Counted from the stretch's first letter, positions 10,650 through 21,965 are shown. The stretch: 64,000 nucleotides of DNA from Chelatococcus sp. YT9 (GCF_018398315.1 NZ_JAHBRW010000001.1:2550501-2614500); one strand, 5' to 3'. Notes: generated by a model from the letters alone, not told the origin. Program-made: numbers and translations.

Positions 10650-10696
10650 CGTTCCTCAAGTCGTGCTGATCGCCTCAGCGATCAGCGCAAGGAACG
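10650..10696 (+). terminator. Stem-loop after ftsZ, possible terminator
   Basis: GCTGATCGC (10665-10673) pairs perfectly with GCGATCAGC (10678-10686) around a CTCA loop. An outer CGTTCCT/AGGAACG pairing at 10650-10656 and 10690-10696 extends the structure. There is no clear T-tract, so it could be a Rho-dependent end or an mRNA-stabilising hairpin rather than an intrinsic terminator. It lies immediately after the ftsZ stop and separates it from lpxC. Confidence 0.5.
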
Positions 10697-10969
10697 ATTC
10701 GTAAATGCATTGCGCCGCGGCCTGTCAAAGCTGTTGACGGGGCGCGGCGCAAATCATTTGGCGGCTGGATTGCGCCGGTCTGTTCGTAATTTGTAAACCA
10801 TTGATTAATAGATTGAATTTGGAGAGCCTTATCACCAGTGCGTTGTTACAGAACGTAAGGAAGCGTGATTTGGCCTGCACTGGGGTGACGCGTATGGTGC
10901 GCCGGACATTGAAGATCGACGGGTGATTTTCTATCAGTTTGCCAGCGATCCATATGTCATTAGTTGCTC
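10697..10969 (+). promoter_or_regulatory. Intergenic region upstream of lpxC
   Basis: About 270 bases without a credible gene. It is clearly more AT-rich than the flanking genes, notably 10780-10860 with TTGATTAATAGATTGAATTT, which fits a promoter region for lpxC separate from the dcw transcript. I could not assign convincing -35 and -10 boxes. Confidence 0.35.
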
Positions 10970-11995
10970 ATGAAACGAACCCTCGCGCTGCGGGGGCGCA
11001 GCCGGACACAAATGATGCCATCAAGCAAGCAGACGACCCTCGCAGCTGTAGTGACGCTTGATGGGATCGGCGTTCATTCCGGCAAGCCGGTCAGTCTGGT
11101 GCTTCACCCCGCCGACATCGGCCATGGCGTCGTGTTCCTGCGTACGGGTCTGCAGGGCAAGGCCGACCGACTGATCGAGGCGAATCACCAGCATGTTTCA
11201 GCCACGGAGCTCTGCACGGTTGTCGGCGACGAGGCCGGCGGCGCGGTAGCGACGATCGAGCATTTGATGTCCGCCCTCTACGGATTGGGTGTTGATAACG
11301 TGCTCGTCGAGATCGACGGTCCGGAAGTTCCGATCCTCGACGGCAGCGCGGCCCGCTTCGTAGAGGCGATCCTCCAGGTCGGCACCGTCTCCCAGAAGGC
11401 CCAGCGCCGCTTCGTGAAGGTGCTTCGCCCGGTTCGAATCGATCAGGGGCGGGCGTTCGCCGAACTGCGCCCCTATGATGATGGCTTCCAGCTCGATGTT
11501 GAGATCAATTTCGATCATCCCGTGATCGGTCGCCAGCGCAAGATCGTGGATCTCGACGAAGGCGTTTTTCGGCGGGAGATCGCGAGCGCGCGCACATTCG
11601 GTTTCATGCGCGATGTCGAGCGGTATTGGAAAGCCGGCTTCGCGCTGGGATCGTCGCTGGAGAACACCGTCGCCATCGGCGATGATGCCGTGGTGAATGC
11701 CGAGGGGCTCCGGTTTCCCGACGAGTTCGTGCGCCACAAGCTCCTTGACGCGGTGGGTGATCTCGCGCTTGCGGGCTATCCTATTCTGGGTGCCTATCGC
11801 TCCTACTGCGGCGGACACCGCATGAATTTCGGCATCCTTCGGGAGCTTTTCAGCGATCGTGCCAACTATGCCCTGGTTGAGGGGACAAAGGTGGAGCGCG
11901 TCAAGGCCGAGGCGGTCAAGGTACGTCGCGAAGGTGGCCATGCGGAAGTGCCGGCAGGCATGGCCGCCGCGGCTTTTGCACCTGAGGTAAACTGA
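10970..11995 (+). CDS. lpxC: UDP-3-O-acyl-N-acetylglucosamine deacetylase LpxC
   Basis: Zinc deacetylase catalysing the committed step of lipid A synthesis. The family opening QTTLAAVVTLDGIGVHSGKPV, the zinc-ligand segment IEHLMSALYGLGVDN, the DGSAARF turn and the second ligand region HKLLDAVGDLALAG are present, as is the GGHRMN segment near the C terminus. Annotated from ATG 10970 it has 341 residues. ATG 11012 or 11015 would give a length nearer the family norm, and none of the candidates has a strong ribosome binding site, so the first 15 codons are doubtful. Placement after ftsZ is usual. Confidence 0.93.
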   Translation: MKRTLALRGRSRTQMMPSSKQTTLAAVVTLDGIGVHSGKPVSLVLHPADIGHGVVFLRTGLQGKADRLIEANHQHVSATELCTVVGDEAGGAVATIEHLMSALYGLGVDNVLVEIDGPEVPILDGSAARFVEAILQVGTVSQKAQRRFVKVLRPVRIDQGRAFAELRPYDDGFQLDVEINFDHPVIGRQRKIVDLDEGVFRREIASARTFGFMRDVERYWKAGFALGSSLENTVAIGDDAVVNAEGLRFPDEFVRHKLLDAVGDLALAGYPILGAYRSYCGGHRMNFGILRELFSDRANYALVEGTKVERVKAEAVKVRREGGHAEVPAGMAAAAFAPEVN

Positions 11996-12183
11996 TCCGC
12001 GTGGGCGAAGAATCCGTGTCGCCTGTGTGCCTTGGAAAGGTCGTTTTCCTCCTGAAGTTTCCACAGCGTCACTATCCCAGTGATCCGTCGCGTCGCTTGG
12101 CGTATGCCCTTCGTTAGGGTAAACAGCCGAGGGGCGCGATTGATTGTGCTTTTGGATGCACCGACTTGGAGGGCCTTCCAGGG

Positions 12184-13077
12184 ATGTATTTCTCATATCT
12201 GTCGAAGATCGGGCGGTCTGGCTGCCGCGCCGCTCTCCTGAGGGGAACGGTGCTCGTCGTTGCCAGCTTTCCGCTGGCGGGCTGCGATTCGCTGTCTTCG
12301 CTCAACCCGTTCGACAAGACCGAAAAGTACAAGCCCGAGATTATTCCGGAAGTTCCGGCGGACCAGATCTACAACGAGGGTCTGGCGCATCTCGACAAGC
12401 GCAATTACAGCGACGCAGCGAAGAAGTTCGATGCGCTCGACAAGCAGTATCCTTATTCGCAGTGGTCGCAAAAAGCGCTCATCATGAACACCTACGCCAA
12501 TTATGAGGGCGGGGCTTATGATGATGCCGCCAATTCGGCGCGGCGCTATCTTGCATTGCACCCGGCGAGCCAGGATGCAGCTTATGCGCAATATCTCCTG
12601 GCCATGTCCTACTACAAGGAAGTCCCGGACGTATCGCGTGATCAGGAACGGGCGGAGAAGGCACTCGTTGCCCTGCAGGAGCTCGTCGATCGCTATCCGA
12701 AGTCGGAATATGTCGCTGACGCCAAGTTCAAGATCCAAGTGCTGCGCGACCAGCTCGCCGGCAAGGAGATGGAAGTCGGGCGCTACTACCTGAAGCAACG
12801 TAACTACACCGCTGCCATCAACCGCTTCCGCATCGTGGTCAGCAAATATCAGACGACCCGCCATGTCGAAGAGGCGCTGGAGCGTCTCGTGGAGGCCTAT
12901 ATGGCACTCGGGATCGTCGCCGAAGCGCAGACGGCGGCCGCCGTGCTCGGCCACAACTTCCCGGACAGCCAGTGGTATAAAGATGCCTATGCGCTTCTCG
13001 CCAAGGACGGGATCCAGCCGCGTGAAGACACCGGCTCCTGGATCAGCAAGCTCTTCAGCGGTGGCCGGACGGGCTAA
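12184..13077 (+). CDS. bamD: Outer membrane protein assembly factor BamD (lipoprotein)
   Basis: Essential TPR lipoprotein of the BAM complex, 297 residues. A basic N-terminus and hydrophobic stretch lead to the lipobox LAGC with the lipidated cysteine at residue 34. TPR-like repeats follow, such as IYNEGLAHLDKRNYSDAAKKFDALDKQYP and RYYLKQRNYTAAINRFRIVVSKYQTT, with the spacing typical of BamD/YfiO. I chose ATG 12184, with GGAGGG about 10 bases upstream; a TTG at 12166 is an alternative. The lpxC-bamD-recN-ligA order is common in Hyphomicrobiales. Confidence 0.93.
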   Translation: MYFSYLSKIGRSGCRAALLRGTVLVVASFPLAGCDSLSSLNPFDKTEKYKPEIIPEVPADQIYNEGLAHLDKRNYSDAAKKFDALDKQYPYSQWSQKALIMNTYANYEGGAYDDAANSARRYLALHPASQDAAYAQYLLAMSYYKEVPDVSRDQERAEKALVALQELVDRYPKSEYVADAKFKIQVLRDQLAGKEMEVGRYYLKQRNYTAAINRFRIVVSKYQTTRHVEEALERLVEAYMALGIVAEAQTAAAVLGHNFPDSQWYKDAYALLAKDGIQPREDTGSWISKLFSGGRTG

Positions 13078-13179
13078 CTCGCCTCTCGGACTGGCGGCCC
13101 TTGCGAAGCGGGCCGTCAGCCTCACATACGTGCGTTATTTCGGTTGCATTGATCGCTCCTGTTGCGTTGAGACTGGCTG

Positions 13180-14853
13180 ATGCTGACCCAGCTCACGATT
13201 CGCGACATCGTCCTCATAGACCGCCTCGATCTCACGTTCGACGGCGGTCTCAGTGTTTTGACGGGCGAAACCGGTGCCGGAAAGTCGATCCTGCTCGATG
13301 CTTTCGCCCTGGCGCTCGGTGGCCGCGGCGATGGCTCGCTGGCCCGGCATGGTCAACCACAGGGTCAGGTCACGGCTGTCTTTGATCTCGCGAGCGATCA
13401 TCCGGTGCGCCGGTCGTTGGCCAGCTACGATATCGAATCGGACGGCGATCTCATCTTGCGCCGGGTTCAATATGCCGACGGCCGGACGCGCGCCTTTGTC
13501 AATGACCAGCCCGTCAGCGTCCAGGTGTTGAAGGCCATCGGCGGCGAGCTCGTCGAGATCCACGGCCAGCATGACGACCGCGCCCTCGTTGACCCCGCGC
13601 AGCACCGCTCCCTTCTCGACGCTTTCGGCGGTCTCAATGCTGATGCGGCGGCTCTGCGCGAGGCGCATGCCAGGCTGGCGGACACCCGGGGCAACTTGAA
13701 GCGCCATACCGACAGGATGGAAGCGGCCCGCAAGGAAGTCGATTTCCTGCGTCACGCGGTGGAGGAGCTTTCGCGGCTGGCACCGGAGGCCGGTGAGGAA
13801 GAACGGCTCGCCGAGCGCCGCCAGACGATGATGCAGGCCGAGAAAGTGGCAAAGGATATCGCTGAAGCATTCGATGCTGTCAGCGGTCCCGCTTCTCCGG
13901 TTCCGGTGCTGTCGGCGGCGGTACGGCGTCTCGAGCGGCGGGCTACGCAGGCGCCGCAGCTAGTTGAGCCCAGCGTGAAAGCGCTCGATGCGGCTCTCGT
14001 CGCCCTTGACGATGCGCGCGCGGTTATCGAGACGGCCTTGCGTGATGCTGAATTCGATCCGCGGGACCTTGAGATGGTCGAGGAGCGGCTGTTTGCCCTG
14101 CGCGCGGCTGCCCGCAAATATGACGTGCCGGCCGACGACCTTGCCGCATTGTGCGAGCGCTACACGTCTGATGTCGCCAGCATCGATGCCGGCGAGGCCG
14201 AGCTTGCGACGCTGGAGCAGGCCGTCGTTGCCGCGGAAGCGCTTTACGTCAGGAGGGCAGAGGCCCTCAGCAAGGCACGCCGCAAAGTGGCAGCGAAGCT
14301 CGATGCGGCTGTCAATGCCGAGCTACCGCCGCTTAAGCTGGAGCGGGCGCGTTTCATCACGCGGGTCGACGTGGACGAGACGGCGCGCCTCGCTGAGGGC
14401 TTCGACCGGGTCGAGTTCTGGGTGGAGACAAATCCGGGAACCCGGCCGGGACCGCTGATGAAGGTTGCCTCGGGCGGCGAGCTCTCCCGCTTCATGCTCG
14501 CGCTGAAGGTCGTGCTCGCGGATCGCGGCTCCGCTCCGACACTGGTTTTTGACGAGATTGACACCGGCGTCGGCGGGGCGGTGGCTGATGCCATTGGTGC
14601 GCGGCTCGGACGGATGGCGGATCAGGTTCAGGTCATCGCTGTCACCCACGCGCCGCAGGTGGCCGCGCGCGCCGACAGCCACTTCCTCATCGCCAAGGAG
14701 GCTGTGTCAGCCAAGGACAAGCGCGTGGCCACGCGGGTGCTGCCGCTCGAGGCTGATACGCGGCGCGAGGAGATCGCTCGCATGCTCGCCGGGGCCACGA
14801 TCACCGAGGAGGCCCGCGCCGCCGCTGCCCGCCTTCTGGAAGCGGCGGGGTGA
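13180..14853 (+). CDS. recN: DNA repair protein RecN
   Basis: SMC-like ATPase of 557 residues acting in double-strand break repair. Walker A GETGAGKS is at residues 29-36. The long middle part is a coiled-coil arm rich in Glu, Ala and Arg. The C-terminal half carries the ABC signature region SGGELSRFMLALK, Walker B LVFDEIDTGVGG and the D/H-loop region VIAVTHAPQVAARAD. Length matches the family. It begins about 100 bases after bamD and ends 86 bases before ligA. Confidence 0.95.
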   Translation: MLTQLTIRDIVLIDRLDLTFDGGLSVLTGETGAGKSILLDAFALALGGRGDGSLARHGQPQGQVTAVFDLASDHPVRRSLASYDIESDGDLILRRVQYADGRTRAFVNDQPVSVQVLKAIGGELVEIHGQHDDRALVDPAQHRSLLDAFGGLNADAAALREAHARLADTRGNLKRHTDRMEAARKEVDFLRHAVEELSRLAPEAGEEERLAERRQTMMQAEKVAKDIAEAFDAVSGPASPVPVLSAAVRRLERRATQAPQLVEPSVKALDAALVALDDARAVIETALRDAEFDPRDLEMVEERLFALRAAARKYDVPADDLAALCERYTSDVASIDAGEAELATLEQAVVAAEALYVRRAEALSKARRKVAAKLDAAVNAELPPLKLERARFITRVDVDETARLAEGFDRVEFWVETNPGTRPGPLMKVASGGELSRFMLALKVVLADRGSAPTLVFDEIDTGVGGAVADAIGARLGRMADQVQVIAVTHAPQVAARADSHFLIAKEAVSAKDKRVATRVLPLEADTRREEIARMLAGATITEEARAAAARLLEAAG

Positions 14854-14864
14854 AGGCTTTATAA

Positions 14865-17063
<2,199 letters not shown>

Positions 17064-17186
17064 GCCCCGGTTCGCCACCGCTCCGTACGTCCGCGAAACT
17101 TGATGTCGAGACGTGACAATGCCGCTCCGCTGTGATCATTGCATTGCAACGCCGCGCGCGGTCGATGTTCTTTGTGATTGGTACCC

Positions 17187-18164
17187 ATGCTCGAAGGTCT
17201 TCCTCCCCACACTCCCACCCATGTGCTGCGCATCGAGACCGATGAGGCGTCGGCCCGGCGGCTGACGGATTTGCTCGGGGAGGTCTTCGATCCTGCGGAG
17301 ACCGCCGTCGCTGCCTTCGAAATTGAGCCCGCAGATCCCAAGGAGGGGAACGCCGCGGCGCAGCCCTGGCTGCTGGAAGCCTATTTCTCGCGCGAGCCCG
17401 ATGAGACGGCTATCCGCGATCTTCTGCGCCTCATCGTCGGGGAAAGGGCCGATACGGCTGTGTTTGATGCGGTTGCCGCCAAGGATTGGGTGAAGGCGAG
17501 CCTCGATGGCCTCAAGCCGGTGCGGGCAGGGCGTTTTCTCGTCCACGGCGGCCATGACCGTGACGTGGTGAAGACCAACGACATTGCGCTTGAAATCGAA
17601 GCAGCGCTGGCCTTCGGTACAGGCCACCACGGAACGACCCTCGGTTGCCTCATGGCACTCAAGGACGTGCTGAAGCAACGGCGGCCGCGTCATGTTCTCG
17701 ATGTCGGCACCGGCACGGGCATCCTGGGAATCGCTGCCGCCAAGGCTCTCAAGACGCGGGTTATCGCCGGCGACATTGATCCCATCGCGGTCGAGGTAGC
17801 GCGGCGCAATGCGCAGCTCAACGCGGCGGCCGGCCATCTCCGTCTCTATGTCGCGCCTGGCGTGCGCCACGCCCTCGCGGGGCGGCCGGGGCGGTTCGAC
17901 CTTGTCTTCGCCAATATCTTGGCACGGCCGCTCAGGCGCTTGGCGCCCTCCATCGCGGCGGTGCTGGCGCCCAACGGCTTGCTCGTGCTTTCCGGATTGT
18001 TGCCGGGCGATGTCCCCGGTGTGCTTTCGGCCTATGCAGCCCAGGGACTGCGCCTCATGCAGCAAAGCCAGCGCGACGGCTGGGCAACCCTGCGTCTGCG
18101 CAAGGGCGGTGCAGCCGCTCGCAAGCCGAGGCGCCCGACAGCAAAAGCCCGCCCCTGGCTTTGA
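17187..18164 (+). CDS. prmA: Ribosomal protein L11 methyltransferase PrmA
   Basis: Class I SAM-dependent methyltransferase of 325 residues. The SAM motif I is DVGTGTGILGIAAAKAL, preceded by the substrate-binding FGTGHHGTTLGCL. The post-motif ANILARPLRRLAPSIA, matching NPPF-like segments of PrmA, identifies the family that trimethylates ribosomal protein L11. The start ATG 17187 is preferred over a TTG at 17178. The stop codon lies inside the loop of a GC-rich hairpin (18146-18175). Assignment to L11 rests on family similarity. Confidence 0.88.
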   Translation: MLEGLPPHTPTHVLRIETDEASARRLTDLLGEVFDPAETAVAAFEIEPADPKEGNAAAQPWLLEAYFSREPDETAIRDLLRLIVGERADTAVFDAVAAKDWVKASLDGLKPVRAGRFLVHGGHDRDVVKTNDIALEIEAALAFGTGHHGTTLGCLMALKDVLKQRRPRHVLDVGTGTGILGIAAAKALKTRVIAGDIDPIAVEVARRNAQLNAAAGHLRLYVAPGVRHALAGRPGRFDLVFANILARPLRRLAPSIAAVLAPNGLLVLSGLLPGDVPGVLSAYAAQGLRLMQQSQRDGWATLRLRKGGAAARKPRRPTAKARPWL

Positions 18165-18175
18165 CCGGGCGGGCT
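18146..18175 (-). terminator. Hairpin terminator between prmA and the converging small genes
   Basis: AGCCCGCCC (18146-18154) pairs over nine bases with GGGCGGGCT (18167-18175), with the prmA stop codon in the loop. Read on the minus strand the stem is followed by TTTTGC, so it fits best as an intrinsic terminator for the small minus-strand genes. It may also serve prmA. Confidence 0.6.
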
Positions 18176-18241
18176 CGCGAACAACCGTTCCGCTGCCTCG
18201 AAAGCTTCGAGGCTTTGGCAGGGACCGTTGGCTGATAGTCT

Positions 18242-18358
18242 TTAGATATTCGGATAGCGCTTTGCCATCTCGGCGCGCAGTTCCATCGCTTCATGAACGA
18301 CGTCGTGCACTGCGGCGATGAAGCGTGCCACGCTGTTGAAGAGGGTCACCAGGATCAT
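18242..18358 (-). CDS. Very small hypothetical protein (38 aa)
   Basis: I do not recognise this protein. It is 38 residues long: a hydrophobic amphipathic start (MILVTLFNSVARFIAAVHDV) followed by a charged helix ending MAKRYPNI. The case for it being real is AAGGAA seven bases before the ATG, a terminator downstream on the same strand and a second small gene upstream. A longer frame back to 18442 adds 28 residues with no ribosome binding site. A membrane-associated small helical protein is the likely form; function is unknown. Confidence 0.5.
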   Translation of the reverse strand: MILVTLFNSVARFIAAVHDVVHEAMELRAEMAKRYPNI

Positions 18359-18445
18359 CTCAATGTTCCTTGCTGTGCTTCCCCTGCGGAATACCGTCAT
18401 CGTGGAAGCGTCGACAACGGATCGAGGCCTTAGCCTCACCAAACA

Positions 18446-18640
18446 TCAGTTCGCGGATTTTTCCGCCTTGTGCATCGCGACCAACTCGCGTGCCAATGAG
18501 GGATAGTGCTGTTCGAAATAGCGCTGGGCCTTCGCCATCTGCGCCGCCTCGATCTTCGCCCAAAGCCGCTCAATAAAACCGACAGCCTTCCGCGGCTTCT
18601 TCGCCGCTACGGCATAGCCGGACATTGCTACTTCTGCCAT
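18446..18640 (-). CDS. Small hypothetical basic protein (64 aa)
   Basis: I do not assign a function. The 64-residue protein is basic and probably helical, with a VGFIERLWAKIEAAQMAKAQ segment and a C-terminal RYFEQHYPSLARELVAMHKAE. Similar short sequences ending in an aromatic QRYFEQHYP-like stretch are familiar from Hyphomicrobiales hypotheticals. A GGAGG lies six bases upstream of the ATG, which makes translation likely. It sits about 90 bases upstream of the 38-residue gene on the same strand, so the two may share a transcript. Confidence 0.6.
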   Translation of the reverse strand: MAEVAMSGYAVAAKKPRKAVGFIERLWAKIEAAQMAKAQRYFEQHYPSLARELVAMHKAEKSAN

Positions 18641-18919
18641 TGCCGCCTCCGGATCTGGACGGACATCGCCGTCCCTTCATGCATCGCAATATAGGGAATG
18701 CTGCATCTGCGAAGAAGATGGGTCAGCGCATATGACCTAACTTAGATATGCAATAAATGCAGGTCTCGTGCGGATCTTGCCTCTCGATGCACGCGAAATG
18801 CGCCCAGGGTGCATGTTTCCGTGTCAAAACGGGCAAAAACTGGCCTGTCGCGTTGCGGCGGCGTTAACCCGTCATTAGTCTTGATCGACACGTTCGCGGA
18901 TGAATACGGTGGGATCTCA

Positions 18920-20746
18920 ATGGCATCTTCTGTTTTCCAGAGCTTCGACAAGCCCACCTCGGCGTCAACCGGTGCTCCCCGTCTCGCAGCCCTGCGCGAG
19001 GAACTCGTCAGACGTGGTGTCGACGGCTTTGTGGTGCCACGGGCTGACCAGCATCAGGGGGAATATGTGCCCCCGAGCGATGACCGTCTTGCATGGCTGA
19101 CCAGTTTCTCAGGCTCGGCGGGATATGCCGTGGTGCTGGTGAATGCGGCTGCGGTGCTTGTGGATGGCCGCTATACGCTGCAGGTGCGAGATGAAGTCGA
19201 CTTAGACGTCTTCACACCGGTTGCGCTAGCGGAAACAAGCGTCGAAAGCTGGATCGAGGCCAATCTGCCGGCCGGGGGCCGGCTGGGCTACGATCCCTGG
19301 CTGCACACGGTGCCGCAGGCCGAGCGTCTGGCTGCCGCCGTGGATGCAGCTGGCGGGGAACTGGTGGCGCTGTCCCCGAATCCGTTAGACTTGGTGTGGA
19401 GCGATCGTCCGGCTGCACCCGCGTCACCGGTCGTCGTTCATCCGTCGGAGTTCGCGGGCGAGGCTGCGGATGCGAAAGTAGCCGCCGTGCAGGAGGCGCT
19501 CTCCAAGGCGCGTGTCGGCGCCCTTGTCATCAGTGATCCGCATAACCTTGCCTGGCTCTTCAACATCCGTGGCGGCGACGTCAGTCACACGCCCCTCGTT
19601 TTGGCCTACGCGCTCCTGCCGGCGCAGGGACGCGCGACTTTGTTCATCGAGCCTGGGCGTGTCGATCAAGAGGTTCGCGCCCATCTCGCTGGTGTCGCCG
19701 ATATCGTCTCGCCGGCGGCCTTTAACGAAGCTCTCGCGGCGGTCGCGGCCAAGGGAGCGCCAGTACGCCTCGACGCTGCGACAGGTGCGATGGCGCTGAA
19801 ACAGGCGATCGAGCAGGGTGGCGGCAGGGTGGATGTCGGCGCGGATCCCATCACGCGATTGAAAGCTGTTAAGAATGCCGTGGAGCAGCAAGGCAGCCGC
19901 AGCGCCCACCGCCGCGACGGCGTGGCCATGGCGCGGTTCCTCGCCTGGTTTGCCCGGGAGGCGCCCGGCGGCGCTCTCACAGAGATCGCCGCGGTCGAGG
20001 CGCTCGAGGAGTTCCGCCGCCAGACCAACGCTTTGATGGACATCTCTTTTCCCACGATCGCAGGGGCCGGACCGAACGCGGCGATGCCGCATTATCGGGT
20101 CACGAGGGCGTCTGACCGAAAGATCGAGCCGGGGATCTTCCTGGTCGATTCCGGCGGCCAGTACCGCGATGGCACCACTGACATCACCCGTACCGTGAGC
20201 GTCGGTGCGGTCACGGATGAGATGCGCGATCGGTTCACGCGCGTGCTCAAGGGACATATCGCGGTCGCAACCGCGATCTTTCCGAAGGGCACGTCAGGCG
20301 CGCAGCTCGACGCTCTGGCGCGCCTCTCCCTCTGGCAGGCGGGAACGGATTTCGACCATGGCACGGGCCATGGCGTCGGCTCCTACCTCTCGGTGCACGA
20401 AGGGCCGCAGCGCCTGTCGAAGCTGGGGACCGTGCCGCTGGAGCCCGGCATGATCCTGTCCAATGAGCCCGGTTACTACAAGGAGGGGGCCTACGGCATA
20501 CGCATCGAGAATCTGATCCTTGTGGAGCCCCGTGAGGTGCCCGGCGGCGAGCGGCCGATGCTGGGATTCGAAACTCTCAGCTTCACGCCGATCGACCGCG
20601 CATTGATCGATCCGTCGCTCATGACGGACGATGAGATCGCGTGGCTTGATGCCTATCACGCGGATGTACTCGCCCATATCGGGCCGCTCGTGGATGGCGA
20701 GGCACTGCAGTGGCTGCAGGAGGCGACGCGGCCGCTCCAGTCCTGA
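18920..20746 (+). CDS. pepP: M24-family Xaa-Pro aminopeptidase
   Basis: Metal-dependent aminopeptidase of 608 residues that removes an N-terminal residue preceding proline. Two creatinase-like N-terminal domains precede a pita-bread M24 catalytic domain. The metal ligands are visible in FLVDSGGQYRDGTTDITRT (two Asp), GTGHGVGSYLSVHEGP (His), ILSNEPGYYKEG and YGIRIENL (Glu). The length and three-domain layout match the long APP1-like aminopeptidase P family rather than short PepP or PepQ. ATG 18920 follows a GGTGGGA; a longer frame starts at 18809 without support. Gene symbol by family only. Confidence 0.85.
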   Translation: MASSVFQSFDKPTSASTGAPRLAALREELVRRGVDGFVVPRADQHQGEYVPPSDDRLAWLTSFSGSAGYAVVLVNAAAVLVDGRYTLQVRDEVDLDVFTPVALAETSVESWIEANLPAGGRLGYDPWLHTVPQAERLAAAVDAAGGELVALSPNPLDLVWSDRPAAPASPVVVHPSEFAGEAADAKVAAVQEALSKARVGALVISDPHNLAWLFNIRGGDVSHTPLVLAYALLPAQGRATLFIEPGRVDQEVRAHLAGVADIVSPAAFNEALAAVAAKGAPVRLDAATGAMALKQAIEQGGGRVDVGADPITRLKAVKNAVEQQGSRSAHRRDGVAMARFLAWFAREAPGGALTEIAAVEALEEFRRQTNALMDISFPTIAGAGPNAAMPHYRVTRASDRKIEPGIFLVDSGGQYRDGTTDITRTVSVGAVTDEMRDRFTRVLKGHIAVATAIFPKGTSGAQLDALARLSLWQAGTDFDHGTGHGVGSYLSVHEGPQRLSKLGTVPLEPGMILSNEPGYYKEGAYGIRIENLILVEPREVPGGERPMLGFETLSFTPIDRALIDPSLMTDDEIAWLDAYHADVLAHIGPLVDGEALQWLQEATRPLQS

Positions 20747-20768
20747 GCGAGGCAAACAGAGGCTGCAT

Positions 20769-20799
20769 CACGCGCAAAACTGCGGAGGTTTTGCGCGTG
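20769..20799. terminator. Bidirectional hairpin between converging pepP and azlD
   Basis: CACGCGCAAAA (20769-20779) and TTTTGCGCGTG (20789-20799) form an 11-bp perfect stem around a nine-base loop. The A/T ends of the stem can supply a U-tract in either direction. It lies between the converging aminopeptidase and azlD genes and probably ends both transcripts. Confidence 0.65.
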
Positions 20800-20812
20800 G
20801 GACGACGGGCGT

Positions 20813-21133
20813 TCAGCCGGCAATGGCCCGGAGGCCGACGACGGCGAGAACCCCGATGGCGACAGTGGCGAGGAGGGGAAGTCGCGTCGCGGACAGGGCG
20901 GCGATCGCCGCCGCAATGGTCTCCGGCCAGCCGGTCGCCAGCGCGCTGGGCGCGATCACCGCGACGAGCACCGCCGGCGGAATGGCGTCAAAAGCCGCTT
21001 TCGCTCGTCCCGAGAGCGTGAGCCGCCCCGCAAGCGCGATGCCGGCGATGCGCGTGAGATAGGTTACCCCCGCCATCGCGAGAATCGCCATGAGGGCGGA
21101 GCTGTCGATACTCATGGAACTGGCAATACTCAT
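20813..21133 (-). CDS. azlD: AzlD-family branched-chain amino acid exporter, small subunit
   Basis: Small integral membrane protein of 106 residues with about four hydrophobic segments. The AVTYLTRIAG-like opening (GVTYLTRIAGIAL) and the FDAIPPAVLVAVIAPSAL core are characteristic of AzlD, which works with the larger AzlC permease to export branched-chain amino acids in characterised systems. It follows the first azlC with a 10-base gap; a 14-bp tandem duplication covers exactly this junction. ATG 21133 or 21115 could be the start. Substrate is inferred from the family. Confidence 0.85.
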   Translation of the reverse strand: MSIASSMSIDSSALMAILAMAGVTYLTRIAGIALAGRLTLSGRAKAAFDAIPPAVLVAVIAPSALATGWPETIAAAIAALSATRLPLLATVAIGVLAVVGLRAIAG

Positions 21134-21143
21134 GGGCGGCTAC

Positions 21144-21965
21144 TCATGGGCGGCTTCCTGACGGGCAGTCGAGCGGGGCGCCGGGATCGAGGTTGGACAA
21201 GGCGTCGGCGATGAGGCTGCGCTCGGCGGGATCCGCGACAAGATCTCTCGGCGCAGTGAGATAGGCCACCGTCAGCCCCACCATCGCTCCGATGACGATG
21301 TGCCAGGGGGCACCCAAGGCCACGTAGCTCAAGGTTGCCGTGACGCAGCTCGCAAGAACGGCCGAGAGCGCCGTGCGGCTTGTCGTGAACCCGGCGATGA
21401 GGCTTATCAGGAGCGCCGTGAAGGTGAAGTCCGCTCCGATCGCGCAGGGGTCGCCCAGGCAGTGGCCGAAGCGGGCGCCGATATAGGTGCCTGTACTCCA
21501 GACGATCGGGATGACGACAGCCAGTGAGAACCAGAAAGCCGGTGTTAGCGGGTGGCTCAGAACGCGCCTTTCCGAGAGCGCCCAGGCCTCGTCCGTCAGG
21601 AAGAAGAAGGCGATGAACCGCTGACGGGGGCTGAAGGCGTGGGTTTTCGGCGCGAGGGATAGACCCATCAGGACGTGCCGCGCGTTGATCAGGAAGGTGG
21701 AGAGCGCGATTGCCGCGACCGGCATCGGGTCCAGCCATAGGTCCATCGCCGCGATCTGGGCTCCGCCTGCGAACACCAGGATGGACATCAGGCCCGCCTC
21801 CAGCAGCGTCAAGCCTTTCGCGCTGGAAAGGGCGCCGAAGAGCAGGCCGACGGGCATGACAACGGCGGCAACGGGCGCCACAGCTTTGAGGCCGTCGCAC
21901 CATTCACATCTGACCGCTCGATGCGCGAGGCGGTTGGCCGCAGGCCGGGTCGGGGCCCCCGTCAT
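21144..21965 (-). CDS. azlC: AzlC-family branched-chain amino acid permease (first copy)
   Basis: Membrane protein of 273 residues with the AzlC core: MPVGLLFGALSSAKGLT, the LVFAGGAQIAAMDLW helix and STFLINARHVLMGLSL. It pairs with AzlD, encoded directly downstream, to form an amino acid exporter. ATG 21965 with GGCGGAA upstream is preferred to a GTG at 22028. It is strikingly similar to the second AzlC at 22257-23042, with most residues of the core segments shared, which indicates tandem duplication. A 178-base or longer AT-rich spacer separates them. Confidence 0.85.
   Translation of the reverse strand: MTGAPTRPAANRLAHRAVRCEWCDGLKAVAPVAAVVMPVGLLFGALSSAKGLTLLEAGLMSILVFAGGAQIAAMDLWLDPMPVAAIALSTFLINARHVLMGLSLAPKTHAFSPRQRFIAFFFLTDEAWALSERRVLSHPLTPAFWFSLAVVIPIVWSTGTYIGARFGHCLGDPCAIGADFTFTALLISLIAGFTTSRTALSAVLASCVTATLSYVALGAPWHIVIGAMVGLTVAYLTAPRDLVADPAERSLIADALSNLDPGAPLDCPSGSRP

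Noticed and set aside
20769-20799. Small RNA gene in the hairpin between pepP and azlD
   Set aside because: A single stem with A/T ends between convergent genes is explained as a bidirectional terminator.
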